DNA of 64,000 bases from Medicago truncatula (lineage: Eukaryota > Streptophyta > Magnoliopsida > Fabales > Fabaceae), in assembly GCF_003473485.1 (NCBI RefSeq), contig NC_053045.1:61732494-61796493 (forward strand), given 5' to 3'. This document shows, one piece after another, positions 1 to 10,060 of this stretch. The first letter of the stretch is position 1, and each line of letters begins with the position of its first letter. The notes beneath the pieces are model-generated. The model saw only the letters and a list, made by a program, of their open reading frames with translations. It was not told the origin of the DNA and ran no database searches. Position numbers and translations under genes: made by a program.

Positions 1-510
1 TGTTGCAGTCAAGGTTTTGTCTTGGAGGTGGAGTTTGGGAAGATTAAAGTTGCCGGCGTTTTTGTTCTACGAGTGGAAGTGGAATCCCAAGGACTGTTTG
101 ATGCGGTGAGGTTGTTTTGTTTGGGAGAGCTGCTGCTGCGTGGTGTCTGGCTGTGTTCATTGAGGCTGTGCAGTTCTGTTGTGGTGCTGCTGGTTTTTCT
201 GTTTGCAGCAGCTCTTATGCTTTCTGTGTTGCTGCTCTGCGTGTTCTGCTGTATGCATCAGTTTGTTTTTTGGCTTTGTTACGTTGTAGTTGTTCACTCG
301 GATTGTGGTGTGTAGCCTTTGTTTGTTTTTTAGTTCCTGCCCTTGTTGTGTTGGTGCCAGGGACATAAGGGTTTTCTTTTTATCAAGTTTTAGCTTTAGT
401 GTGCTTCCTTTGTTATAGAGGCGCATATTTGTACTCTTTTTCCTCCGTGCAGGTTTGGTGCATCTTGTGCTATCCGTGCCTAATAATATTTGCTGATTAA
501 AAAAAAAAAA
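1..510 (+). mobile_element. Probable retroposon (LINE-like) 3' tail
   Basis: The first 510 bases are more GT-rich than their surroundings, have no convincing protein frame, and end in an A-run at 499-510. The composition and the run-out into poly(A) resemble the 3' untranslated tail of a plant non-LTR retroposon on the plus strand. The 5' part lies outside the window, so no target duplication can be tested. Overlapping ORFs on both strands here (22-513) show no family resemblance and are not called as genes. No further feature is seen from 511 to 802. Confidence 0.4.
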
Positions 511-802
511 CAAAGATGAAGCTCAATTTTCAACCGTGCATGTTACTGGAACCATTTCAGTTTCGCCCACTCTCTCATTTGCTTTCTATGGGATGAGCTC
601 AGTTACAATACTTCCATCACTCCGTGCATCAGTGTAATGCTAAAAGCATTATTGATCAATATAATCAAAATCATTCCATAGAAATTCTTCAAGGTTTTCA
701 TGATGTCAAAAAAACATTTCTTATACTCTTTGAGTAACAATAGCAAAACTTGTGACTGAATGCTAAGAAGTGTGATAACTGTTTTATTGTTTTTTTATTG
801 GC

Positions 803-1112
803 AAAATTACACTTTTAGTCATTAACTTAATTGCAAGTAACAGTTTGGTCCTTTATCTTTTTTTCATTTCAATTTTGTCTTTTTGGTTCATTTGCATATG
901 GATTTTCGAGCTTTAAATCTAATAATTATATGCAAACATAGATGAAGACCATATATTTGAAGATTGAGAGGTCCTAAGAAAATAAAAACATGAATTTTAA
1001 GCTTGAAAATCAATATGCAAATGGACCAAAAGGACCAAAGTGAAATGAAAAAAAGATAAATGACTAAATTGTTATCTAAAATTAAGTTAAGGGACTAAAA
1101 ATGTAATTTTTT
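803..1112. mobile_element. Foldback MITE-like element with arms of about 110 bp
   Basis: The left arm (803 to about 915, starting AAAATTACACTTTTAGTC) is repeated in reverse complement at about 1000-1112 with scattered mismatches, leaving a short centre. It has no coding capacity. This is the structure of a non-autonomous DNA transposon. The flanks are T-rich, so a target duplication cannot be read reliably. Confidence 0.7.
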
Positions 1113-1768
1113 TATTTTATAATTATATGAAATGAATTTGGAACGTGTAGTTTCTGCAAATTTTTATTTTATAATTTGTAAATATAAAAAATGATTTTGA
1201 ACATGCACTTTCTACAAAATCATTACGCGAGATATCGATATTTGCATTTTACACACACACACTTGAACTAACGAATTACCTTCATCTCTAAATATATGAC
1301 ATTTTTAGTAAATCACATAAACTAAAAAAAAAGTTACTTGTGATATTAACTTTGGATATTGCTAACTTGTATACTAATGACAATAGTAAATAAATATGTA
1401 ACATAATAATCGGTTGTTAGTGTACAATTTCAACCGTGTGCAATCACAAAACATTACACGCCTCAAATTCTGGCAATGCCAATATTGCACATTCATTCAT
1501 TAGGCTATTGTTAAGAAATTAAAAACCAATTGCAAAAAGTGTAAGTATACGAGACAAGATAGCTAGTGATCTTATGTGTGTAAATGAGTTTTACTTGGCT
1601 GGTTTTGGTCAAATACATTATACAGTGTAAACAAGTTTAATTAGTTTGGATTTGGTTGATAATTTATAGATTTTCAATCTAAAATGAATCAATTGAACAC
1701 CTTTATCAGCAAGTTAGTTTGGGTTGGAGCATCGAGTCATACATTAAACATTTTAAGATTTTGAAAAA
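1113..1768. other. AT-rich intergenic DNA, nothing recognised
   Basis: AT-rich sequence with a short CA run near 1250. I see no gene, RNA or clear repeat structure. Confidence 0.5.
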
Positions 1769-2069
1769 TACTACTACATCCGTCCCTAAATATAGGAGCC
1801 TTTTGCAAAAATTACGGAGATTAAGAAAGTTGGTTGTAGTATTAAAGTTGTGTATAATTACTATTGTTTTTACAATTTTATCCTTAAGAGAGAGAATTAA
1901 TTTATGTTTTCAATATAATATTTATTGTTGATTAAAGAAAAATATGCAAAATAAATAAGGGTATGTTGGTAAAGAAATAATTAATCTACTTGGAAATATC
2001 AAATGGGTCATATAAAAAGGAACAATCTTTTTTCTCAAAAGGGTCTTATAATTAGGGACGGAGGTAGTA
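1769..2069. mobile_element. Stowaway-like MITE (CTCCGTCCC termini)
   Basis: The ends read TACTAC(A)TCCGTCCCTAA on the left and, inverted, TTAGGGACGGAGGTAGTA on the right, with TA at the borders. These are the typical CTCCGTCCC-type ends of Tc1/mariner Stowaway MITEs of plants. The interior is AT-rich and non-coding. A second copy of such an end (CTCTCTCCGTCCC) starts at about 2076, immediately downstream, but I find no matching right end for it. Confidence 0.65.
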
Positions 2070-2348
2070 ATATATACTCTCTCCGTCCCTTTTTATAGGA
2101 GTAGTTTACAAATTTACCAAAAATTTATAGTTTTTAAAATTTATTCTAGATTAACAACATAAAGTTTTTAAATTACAATACCTAAAAATTCAAATTTTAT
2201 TTCAACAAATTGGGCACACAAGTTTGATGGTTCAAAATCATAAACATGTGACTCAAACCAAACTAAACAACACTTCCAGATGAGTTGGGTCATTGAATTG
2301 ATTGGATACTCTCGTACCCATGAACACTCCTATGTGTTTTTTAAAACA

Positions 2349-5300
2349 TCAACTAGTGACAATTTGTATCAAAGTAGTGAAATCCATTGCAGAGGTACCA
2401 TTTTGTTCAACAGCTTTGAATGCTGACTCCTTGAGTTTCACAATCTTCTGGCGCATTATTCCTCCTTTCTCACTTGACATGGTTAATTCCAAAGCTTTCT
2501 TAATCGATTCTTTAGTCAAAACTCCATTGTCAACACCCACACCAATCTCCAAAACACTTTCTGTAAGTATTGTATTCAACCCTTGATCTCCAAAAAAAGG
2601 TCTACTAATCATTGGCACACCACCAACAATGCATTCCAACACAGAATTCCACCCAGAATGCGTCAAAAACACACCAACCGATGAATGTTTAAGGATTTCA
2701 ACTTGAGGAGCCCATGCAACGATTTTACCTTTTGTTTTTGTCCTTTCCAAGAACCCTTTTGGCAATTTTTCCTTAGGATCACCCCTAAAGGACCAAATAA
2801 ATGGAAATCCACATTCCTCTAAGGACTCTGCCAATGCAGTGAGCTCATGAGGTGGGGGTGTTACCACACTTCCAAAGCTTATATACACTACTGAAGAATT
2901 CTCATGTTGGTCCAACCATTCTAAGCATCCATGTTCATCGGAAACCTTACGCTGTGGTGTTGTCAAGTTGAATGGACCAACATTTAGTAGCAATTTGAAC
3001 TTTGAATTTAACTCATTCTCAATAAGAGGGTGTATTGTAGCAAATGAGTTTATGGCAACTGCATTCGCTCGTGGTAACTCTAGTCCCATTTTGTGTAACA
3101 TTGTTGCAAATGGTACATCTATATCTTTTATTACTCCCTCAGGCAAATCAGAAGCCTTTAGCTCGGGAAAACCAGGAAGAACATCGATACTTTTGACATC
3201 ATGGACTGCAAGACAAGAACAATCAAATCAAATTCTTGTTCTTGTAAATTGAAGATTAATTACCTAGCTGGTCAAATAACTTTTAGCTCTATACATAGCA
3301 AAAAAGAACATTGAAGTTCATGTATTAGTACATACGCCATTAATTTGTACAGTACATTATTATTATTATTATTATTTTAAATGTCTTACTAGTCGCAAGA
3401 TTCGATAAGTAATAGTATGAGAAATTAATCAATTCAAGTTTTCTGTTTCGTAAGTAATTTCACTACTAGAAAAATTGAATTATAGAAAAAAATTGAAATG
3501 TATACATACAATTTAATTTTTATACACTCACGATATATAATTTGTTTATTCTTATATTTAATCCAAATATGAAAAAAAAAAAAAATGTATACACATGTAA
3601 AAACTTTGTAGGAGTATGACTTATAGTACTTTATTTATAAAAAAAAGTACTTTTTTTTTTTTTATAAAGCCTGACTCATTTAGCCCGCAGCCCGTATAAA
3701 ATTGAGCTCGGGTAGTTTTTTTTAGAGCTTATATTTTAACAGGTATTTTGGCCCTGCCCGATAAAGCTCGTAACCTGTTAGGGCCGCACCTAAACCTGTT
3801 GAATAACATATTTTGACAGCTCTAATATAAGAAAGCGACATCACACTATAATTTGTTTGAGGAGTGACATCATAGTATCATTTAATTTCGTAGAAAAAAT
3901 CTTGTATAATTTAGGTCGAAGACATCTTGCAGTCCTTTTAGTTAAATGTTTGCAACAAATCGGTGTTGTAACTTGTAAGTCATAAAATGTCTATATCATC
4001 ACACTATTAAGTCATAAAATGCGTGCACCATTCTACTTCTTCAAAAAAAAAAGAAAAAAGTGTGCACCATTACCCGCTTTTCATGAAACTCAATTAAAAA
4101 GGGATTATATGTTTGTTTAATATTAAGTTAGTAGGTTCAAATTTACTAAGTTGGTAAGTAATCATGTTTAGTGTTGTAATTTTTTCCCGGATTTGTCACC
4201 TCAATGTTGAAAGGTCTTGTAAACAGTTTCTAACGGAATTGAATGAAAAAAGGATAACAATATAAACATGTAATAAGTTAAAAGACCAATTTATTATATA
4301 AAAAACTTGATAGAATCCCTCCAGCCCGAAATAATTGATATTGTTGACCGTTGCGCACATGCCAGACCTTTGAGATCTTTAATTATGTATTATAAAAATT
4401 TAATATTTTTAATATATTCATCATACAAATCTAACAATATTTTATATACTATCATTTATCAATATATAACAGCAAAAAAATACGATTAAAACATGTCAGG
4501 TGAATAGTACACATAGTCAAATTAGTTTGCTTAGAAAGAGGAATAACTTGTTACAAATCTCTATTAGAGGATCTCAAGATACTTGACCTATAATTTAATT
4601 TGGGATAATACTAACCATTGTCTTTGGGGCATTGGTTAAAGAGATAAAAATAGAAATATAGCATTGAAAAATAGTAAAAAGTACTAATAAATTTAACTTT
4701 TTAAAAGTTAAAATGTTGTTGAAACTCATGCAAACATGCTACTTTTGACTTCCTTAACTATTGTCATGAGTAAAATGGTTACCAAAACCCATTTGATTTG
4801 ATGTATGTACTTGCTTGTGAACCACACACCCTTTATTTCATTTGCACCGGATCCAAAGACTACAGGACTAACGTGCCTATGCGACTTTTTGCTTTTTAAG
4901 TGCAGTTATATCATTTGGCAGTATCAATGGTTGAAAATTTGAAATCGTGGCCTGAAGTTTGTGATTAATGCACAACATGATTAGTTACGTAGTACTTTTC
5001 TCGTGTCATGTCCTTCTATTATTGTTTCCAATTCTTTTTCTGTTGTCTCTAAAAACTATGGTTATGATTAACCTTTTACTGATAGACTTTTCTTTTAAAC
5101 TCCTAGTCATGATGGTACTAAAATTGCTAATTTGTCAAAAATAGTGAAAGTTTTACAATTTTATGTGACTGTTTGGAAAAGTTCAGTTTATACTAAAAGA
5201 ATGGAAAGTTTTATACTAAAAGAAAAGATAAATTAGGAAGAAAAAATTACTACACGGTACACCCAAGTTTGGAATACCATATATGTCTAATTTTAATTTT

Positions 5301-5858
5301 TAATTTTTATAATTTTAAATACCAATAACTTAAATTAACAATTTGTGTACCTTCCTTGGAGCCAGTCTTTTCTCTGATAAGATCTGTGTAAACATGTGTA
5401 AGAAGAGAGTGAGGTCCTGCAGTCCAAAGAGGAACCCATTTGGCATGCATTTCCTCAGCTAAATCCGCACCAAACCAAAAAAATGCATCAGTAACCAAAC
5501 AAGTAATGTTCTTCCCTGTCTCTGCCACAGCTTCATCAATAACATGCTTAAAGTTCTCTTGCATGGCCTTAATGAAGAGAAAAATTGGTTCACGTGGATT
5601 CCCAGAAGATACGTAACCTTTTGGTAACCCATCATGAACATTATAATACTTTATGTTTGGAAGAAACTCGTTTGACCTAGAAAATAAAGTATCATTTGTT
5701 GTGGTTGTGCAGAAGAATGAAAATGTAACTTTAGGAGCCTCTGTAGCAATTTTTTTCACTAGGCTAAGGAGTGGAGCAGCATGTGTGCCAAATGGGAATG
5801 CCAAAACAGCCACATGTAATAAGTTGTTACCATTCATTTCATTTTTGAAGGTAGACAT
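2349..5858 (-). CDS. UGT78G1: UGT78G1 flavonoid/isoflavonoid UDP-glucosyltransferase
   Basis: Two exons: 5858-5351 and 3205-2349, with a phase-1 GT-AG intron at 5350-3206; 1365 nt encode 454 residues. The protein is a family-1 (GT-B fold) cytosolic glycosyltransferase that moves glucose from UDP-glucose to flavonoid and isoflavonoid hydroxyls. It matches in full the M. truncatula enzyme whose crystal structure is known and which can also run the reaction backwards. Catalytic His26 lies in the N-terminal FPFGTH segment and its partner Asp124 in CLVTD. The PSPG donor-binding box runs from Trp334 to Gln377; it has THSGWNS where many family members have THCGWNS, and Glu360, the ribose contact, is present. 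The exon-1 frame runs on past the donor into the intron (to 5307), so an uncorrected ORF would add false residues. The 2.1-kb intron holds a (TTA)n run near 3358 and repeat debris at 3650-3830. A close paralogue on the same strand lies at 17139. Confidence 0.97.
3650..3830. repeat. Repeat-like segment in UGT78G1 intron
   Basis: Within the UGT78G1 intron this GC-richer patch contains GCCCGCAGCCCGTATAAA, several AGCTCG words and ends near TTTGACAGCTCTAATA. The style is that of decayed hAT-type repeats common in plant genomes. I cannot define both ends or a target duplication. Confidence 0.3.
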
Positions 5859-6029
5859 TTAGTTGAAGAAATTGAGAGAAGAGAAGTGAATGTAAGAAAA
5901 AAATAAAGTTGGAAAGCACAATATAAGGAAGAAGAAAATGGCAGTACGTTGGGAAGTGAGAAAGAAGACGTGCCCCAAACAGAGCCTTAAACTAGCTAGT
6001 GCCTATTTTATCCCCACAACAATAAATGT

Positions 6030-6288
6030 TACTTCCTCCGTCCCATATCAAATGTCCTAGTTGACTCCGACACACATATCAATGCATATGTTTTATCTTT
6101 GATATCTTCAATTCTTTACTAAAAAATTTTATGAAAATTTAATATTTAAAAAATATTCATCGAGACGAATCCAACATTTTACATAATATTATTTATCTTT
6201 GTGAATTAGTAGAAAAATATGGTCAAAATATGTTAATGTATAATGTATAATGTCAACTGAGTCATGTATTAAAGGACGGATCGAGTAC
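6030..6288. mobile_element. Stowaway-like MITE upstream of UGT78G1
   Basis: The left end reads ACTTCCTCCGTCCCATATCAAATG and the right end, inverted, CATGTATTAAAGGACGGATCGAGTA. Inside, GTTGACTCCG and TGTCAACTGAGTC are also opposed. It lies about 170 bp upstream of the UGT78G1 start codon (minus gene), so it forms part of the promoter-side DNA. It is non-coding. Confidence 0.6.
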
Positions 6289-6527
6289 ATGGAAATGCTA
6301 TGGTTTGTTTACGGTTTTATGCTCACAACGATAAATGTTTACATGGAAATGTTAAGGACACAAGTTAAGAAGTCAATGTAAAAACTCTCCTTTGAAAATT
6401 GTTCATTCAATTTTTTAAATATTTAAAATTTGATTTCTTGAATGTAAAAGTTTTATTTTTAATATCTTTAACACTTTCTCTGAAATAAAATACTCCTTAA
6501 AAGATTAATGAATATAATTAAAAAATT

Positions 6528-7052
6528 GGGTTAATTATGTTTTAGGTTCCTATAAATAGGCGTGTTTTCAACATTAATCTTTACTTAAATTTTATTAAAT
6601 TTTTGGTCCCCAACATTTTTTCCCGTTAGCGAAATAGGTCATCGCTGTTAATTGTTGCTGATTGAGCAAACAGTGAAGCACACGTGGATGCAACATCTGA
6701 CTTTTTTTGTTGGGTTAAATATGTTTTTAGTTCCTATAAAATTGAGACATTTTAAGTTTAGTCCTTACTTAATTTTAATAGTTGTTTTAGTCCTTACAAA
6801 AAATACTATGCACTCAGTATTAGTCTTTGCTCAATTCAAATTTGTTTAATTTATGCTTAAACTGTTAAGTTTTTTTAACAATTTTTTGTAGATGTGTTAA
6901 ACATTACTCTTTGGTTGATCTGTAGGCATCTTGTATACTGCCACTAGTTTTGCATGAAATGGGAGCATATGGGTTGGTTCGAATTAATATGGAACATATG
7001 GACTAATGTTGGAAACGCTCCGATTTATAGGGACCTAAAACATAATTAACCC
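6528..7052. mobile_element. 9-bp-TSD TIR element A carrying a short ndhD piece
   Basis: The element begins GGGTTAATTATGTTTTAGGTTCC and ends with the inverted form, GGGACCTAAAACATAATTAACCC. The 9-bp flanks are TAAAAAATT (left) and TTAAAAATT (right), one mismatch, consistent with a Mutator-type target duplication. The left 380 bp match the left arm of element B (8383-9798), and both then run into plastid ndhD-like sequence (here 6926-6994). The right arm is reduced to about 30 bp, so this looks like an internally deleted derivative of a B-like element. Confidence 0.72.
6926..6994 (+). pseudogene. ndhD: Short ndhD piece in element A
   Basis: Reads GCATCTTGTATACTGCCACT and continues to GGAGCATATGGGTTGGTTCG and AATATGGA, giving MGAYGLVRINM, the same stretch of plastid NdhD that opens the fragment in element B. 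It stops at the internal deletion junction of element A. It differs from the B copy at few bases; here GGG (Gly) replaces GAG (Glu) of B, so A keeps the residue expected in NdhD. Confidence 0.75.
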
Positions 7053-8382
7053 TTAAAAATTTAATCTACCGAACATCAACCTTTCATACTTTTTTTATGT
7101 TTATATTTCATTTGGAAAAGAGTATATGTCCTTATACGGTCTCTGTCTTTTTTTAAGAAATCAAAATGGTATATATTATCAGTGGCGATGTAAATTCTCA
7201 GTACAAGATGTATCAGAGAATTCATCTCGAAAAAGAACCGTTTAACAAAGTAATTACAGTAAAAATGTCAGTTGATACCCAAACAAAGTAAAGGGTCCGA
7301 CCACCATCTCTGAGAACCGTACACAAAATTGATGTTATTAACTTTTAATCACCAAAACGAATGATATTTTGCTTTTTCTAATAGTTGTATAATCGGTGTT
7401 TTTTTTTTTGGAGAGAGTATAATCGATGTTTCTATGTTATTGAACAGAGTCTGTTGTTACATTGGGTGTGTCTGTTAAATTTTACACGATTATTAAAAAA
7501 AAATTGTAATGTAGATTTCAATAGTAAAATATGTTTTAATTACTAGTAAAACATTTTTATTAATTATAATTATTAGAATAGTTAGATGATTAAAATGTAA
7601 TAAATATATGTATGTTAGTGAATAAAAATAAAAAAGAGAAGGAACAATATTTTAGGACACACATAAGCCTAGCAAGAGTTTAATGATGAGAGCATATTCT
7701 GACCGAAAGAGCTCAGTTTCGTCGAGGTTCTCCACAACAATATGTGTCCACAAGTTTATAATTTTTTTTGATAAATTGTGTCCTCCAATTTTACCAACCA
7801 ACGAAAGAGAGTAGTATTTTTCTTATATTTTTGATAAATTGTGTCCCCTAAATTAACCAACTAACAATTTGTTAAATTGATCTGTCTTTAAATTCACCAT
7901 CAAATTAATCTCTTTCTCCGTTAATATTTTAAACTATTCATTGTTTTTTCAAATAGATTCCTCATCATGTGACAAAAACATATAAATATAAATATAATTG
8001 AAAAAGTTTTAACAAAAACAAAGATTATTTTAAAATATTATCAAAGTTAGTGATTAATTTGAGAGTGATTTACATATATATGAACAAGTTTGATGATTTA
8101 CTCCGTTAACAGGTGTCTATTGAAATTTACATTATTTCATTTATTTTTTCCCACTTATGTGTATAATTTTCAAATCATTTTAATTTGGAATTGTGATCAA
8201 ATAAGCCTACTCTTCATACTCCATCCATAGGTGGATACGAGACTAATTTTTTGGTGTGACTAAAATAATTGTCAAAAATTTACCCAATAAAATAAAAGCT
8301 ATGTGCTATTTTATCCAAAATGATAGTTTTAGTAGTTTATTTGTCAAACAAATAAAAAAAACAGTTATTTGGATAGTTTTAT
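7053..8382. other. AT-rich intergenic DNA, nothing recognised
   Basis: Long AT-rich spacer between elements A and B. The word TTGATAAATTGTGTCC occurs twice (about 7767 and 7830), suggesting a small local duplication. Otherwise I see no gene or defined element. Confidence 0.45.
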
Positions 8383-9798
8383 GGGTTAATTATGTTTTAG
8401 GTTCTATAAATAGGTTCGTTTTTAACATTAGTCCATACTTAAATTTTATTAAATTTATGTTCCCCATCATTTTTTTCCGTTAGCGAAATATGTCCTCGCT
8501 GTTAATTGTTGTTGATTGAGCAAACGGTCAAGCACACGTGGATGCCACATCTGACTTTTTTTGTTGGGTTAAATATGTTTTTAGTCCCTATAAAATTGAG
8601 GCATTTTAAGTTTAGTCCTTACTTAATTTTAATAGTTGTTTTAGTCCTTACAAAAATACTATGCACTCTTTATTAGTCCTTGCTCAATTCAAATTTGTTT
8701 AATTTATGCTTAAACTGTTAAGTTTTTTTAACAATTTTTTGTAGATGTGTTAAGCATTACTCTTTGGTTGATCTGTAGGCATCTTGTATACTGCCACTAG
8801 TTTTGTATGAAATGGGAGCATATGAGTTGGTTCGAATTAATATGGAATTATTTTCTCACGTTCATTCAATATTTTGCCCCAGATTAATGATATTTGGTTC
8901 TACTCAAATAATCTATGTCGCTTCAACATCTTTTGGTCAACATCTTTTGTTATGATAGACTACGTCTTCTTTATCTTGACGAAATGGGCGGAATGGCTAT
9001 CCCAATGCCAAAAATATTCACGATTTTCACCATCTTATCAATGACTTCTTTTGCATTGTCGGGCATGAGTGGTTTTGTTGCCGAATTGATAGTTTTTTTT
9101 GGAATAATTACTAGTCAAAAATATCTTTTCATGATGAAAATACTATCATAACTAGTTTTAGTAGGTTTTTTTAATCCCTACAAAAAAAAACTTCTAATTT
9201 TAGTCCCTACTAAAACAAAGTTTGTTTAATCATCCTTAAACTCTTAAATTTTTGAACGAATTTTTTGAGACAAGTTTAGAACACTATGAAAGGTTCAATT
9301 AATAAAATTTAGAATTTTTTAACATGAAACGAATTAAATATAAATTTTTGAAAATAATAAAAGTTAAAGATAAAAGTAATAAAATATGTACATATAAATC
9401 AAATTTTGCGGCGGAACTTTTAATAATGTTCTTAACACGTCTACAAAAAATTGTTAAAAAACTTAAGAGTTTAAGAATAAATTAAACAAATTTGAATTGA
9501 GCAGAGACTAATATTGAATGCATAGTATTTTTGTAAGGACTAAAACAACTATTAAAATTAAGTAAGGACTAAACTTAAAATGCCTCAATTTTATAGGGAC
9601 TAAAAACATATTTAACCCAACAAAAAAAGTCAGATGTGGCATCCACATGTGCTTCCGTTTGCTCAAACAGCAACAATTAACAGCGAGGACCTATTTTGCT
9701 AACGGAAAAATGTCGGGGATCAAAAATTTAATAAAATTTAAGTAGAGACTAATGTTAAAAACACACCTATTTATAGGAACCTAAAATATAATTAACCC
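8383..9798. mobile_element. Long-TIR Mutator-like element B with captured plastid ndhD
   Basis: The 1416-bp element has arms of roughly 380 bp (8383 to about 8765, and about 9420 to 9798) that are reverse complements with scattered differences. It starts GGGTTAATTATGTTTTAGG and ends with the inverted copy. The flanks are TAGTTTTAT (8374-8382) and TAATTTTAT (9799-9807), a 9-bp duplication with one mismatch, as expected for the Mutator superfamily. Each arm contains a second terminus-like motif, GGGTTAAATATGTTTTTAGTCCC, at 8566 and, inverted, ending at 9618. The centre holds a plastid ndhD fragment (8779-9147) and no transposase. Confidence 0.8.
8779..9147 (+). pseudogene. ndhD: Plastid ndhD fragment inside a transposon
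   Basis: Two pieces of the chloroplast NADH dehydrogenase-like subunit D are readable. From 8779 the frame gives [16 protein letters not shown] and then [19 protein letters not shown]; from about 8942 another frame gives [16 protein letters not shown], later [19 protein letters not shown]. These are hallmark NdhD segments in the right order. About 50 residues between GQ and YDR are missing, and the reading frame changes at that junction with stop codons. It cannot make a working membrane subunit and lacks the rest of ndhD. Its position between the arms of element B, and a shorter copy in element A, argue that it was copied together with the transposon. Confidence 0.85.
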
Positions 9799-9945
9799 TA
9801 ATTTTATTAGTCTAAGTCCAATTGTAACTATAATGGTTGCTAATTTGCAAAAAAAGAAAATGAACTGTCAAGTTTCTCTGACATTTCATTATTCCTATTG
9901 CTCTAGAAAAGGTTCACCCTTCATTTTTATTTGTTTTTTTTCTTT

Positions 9946-10060
9946 TCTTTTCAATTAGCCTAGTGGTTAGCGCTCACACAATTAAATTGTGGAGAAGTGG
10001 AGTGTCCGGGGTTTGAATCCCGGCTCCTGCATATAATATGCAATATCCCTATCAACTGAG
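9946..10060 (+). mobile_element. tRNA-related SINE-like repeat
   Basis: Contains GCCTAGTGGTTAGCGC, resembling a pol III A box, followed about 40 bp later by GGGTTTGAATCCCGG, a good B box. It does not fold as a complete tRNA and is followed by AT-rich sequence. Related B-box repeats occur at about 12214, 13083, 36644, 55412 and 58776. I read it as a SINE relic rather than a working tRNA gene. Confidence 0.45.

Noticed and set aside
22-513. Overlapping ORFs on both strands at the window start
   Set aside because: Low-complexity Leu/Cys/Val or Lys/Gln-rich translations without domain resemblance, inside probable retroposon 3' sequence.
2076-2300. Second complete Stowaway MITE
   Set aside because: Only one CTCTCTCCGTCCC end is visible; no inverted partner was found within reach.
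5307-5350. Extension of the UGT78G1 exon-1 reading frame into the intron
   Set aside because: The GT donor at 5350-5349 joins in phase to 3205 and gives the full family-length protein; the extension residues match no UGT.
9946-10060. Functional tRNA gene
   Set aside because: Has A-box- and B-box-like motifs but no complete cloverleaf, and similar motifs recur as degraded repeats.
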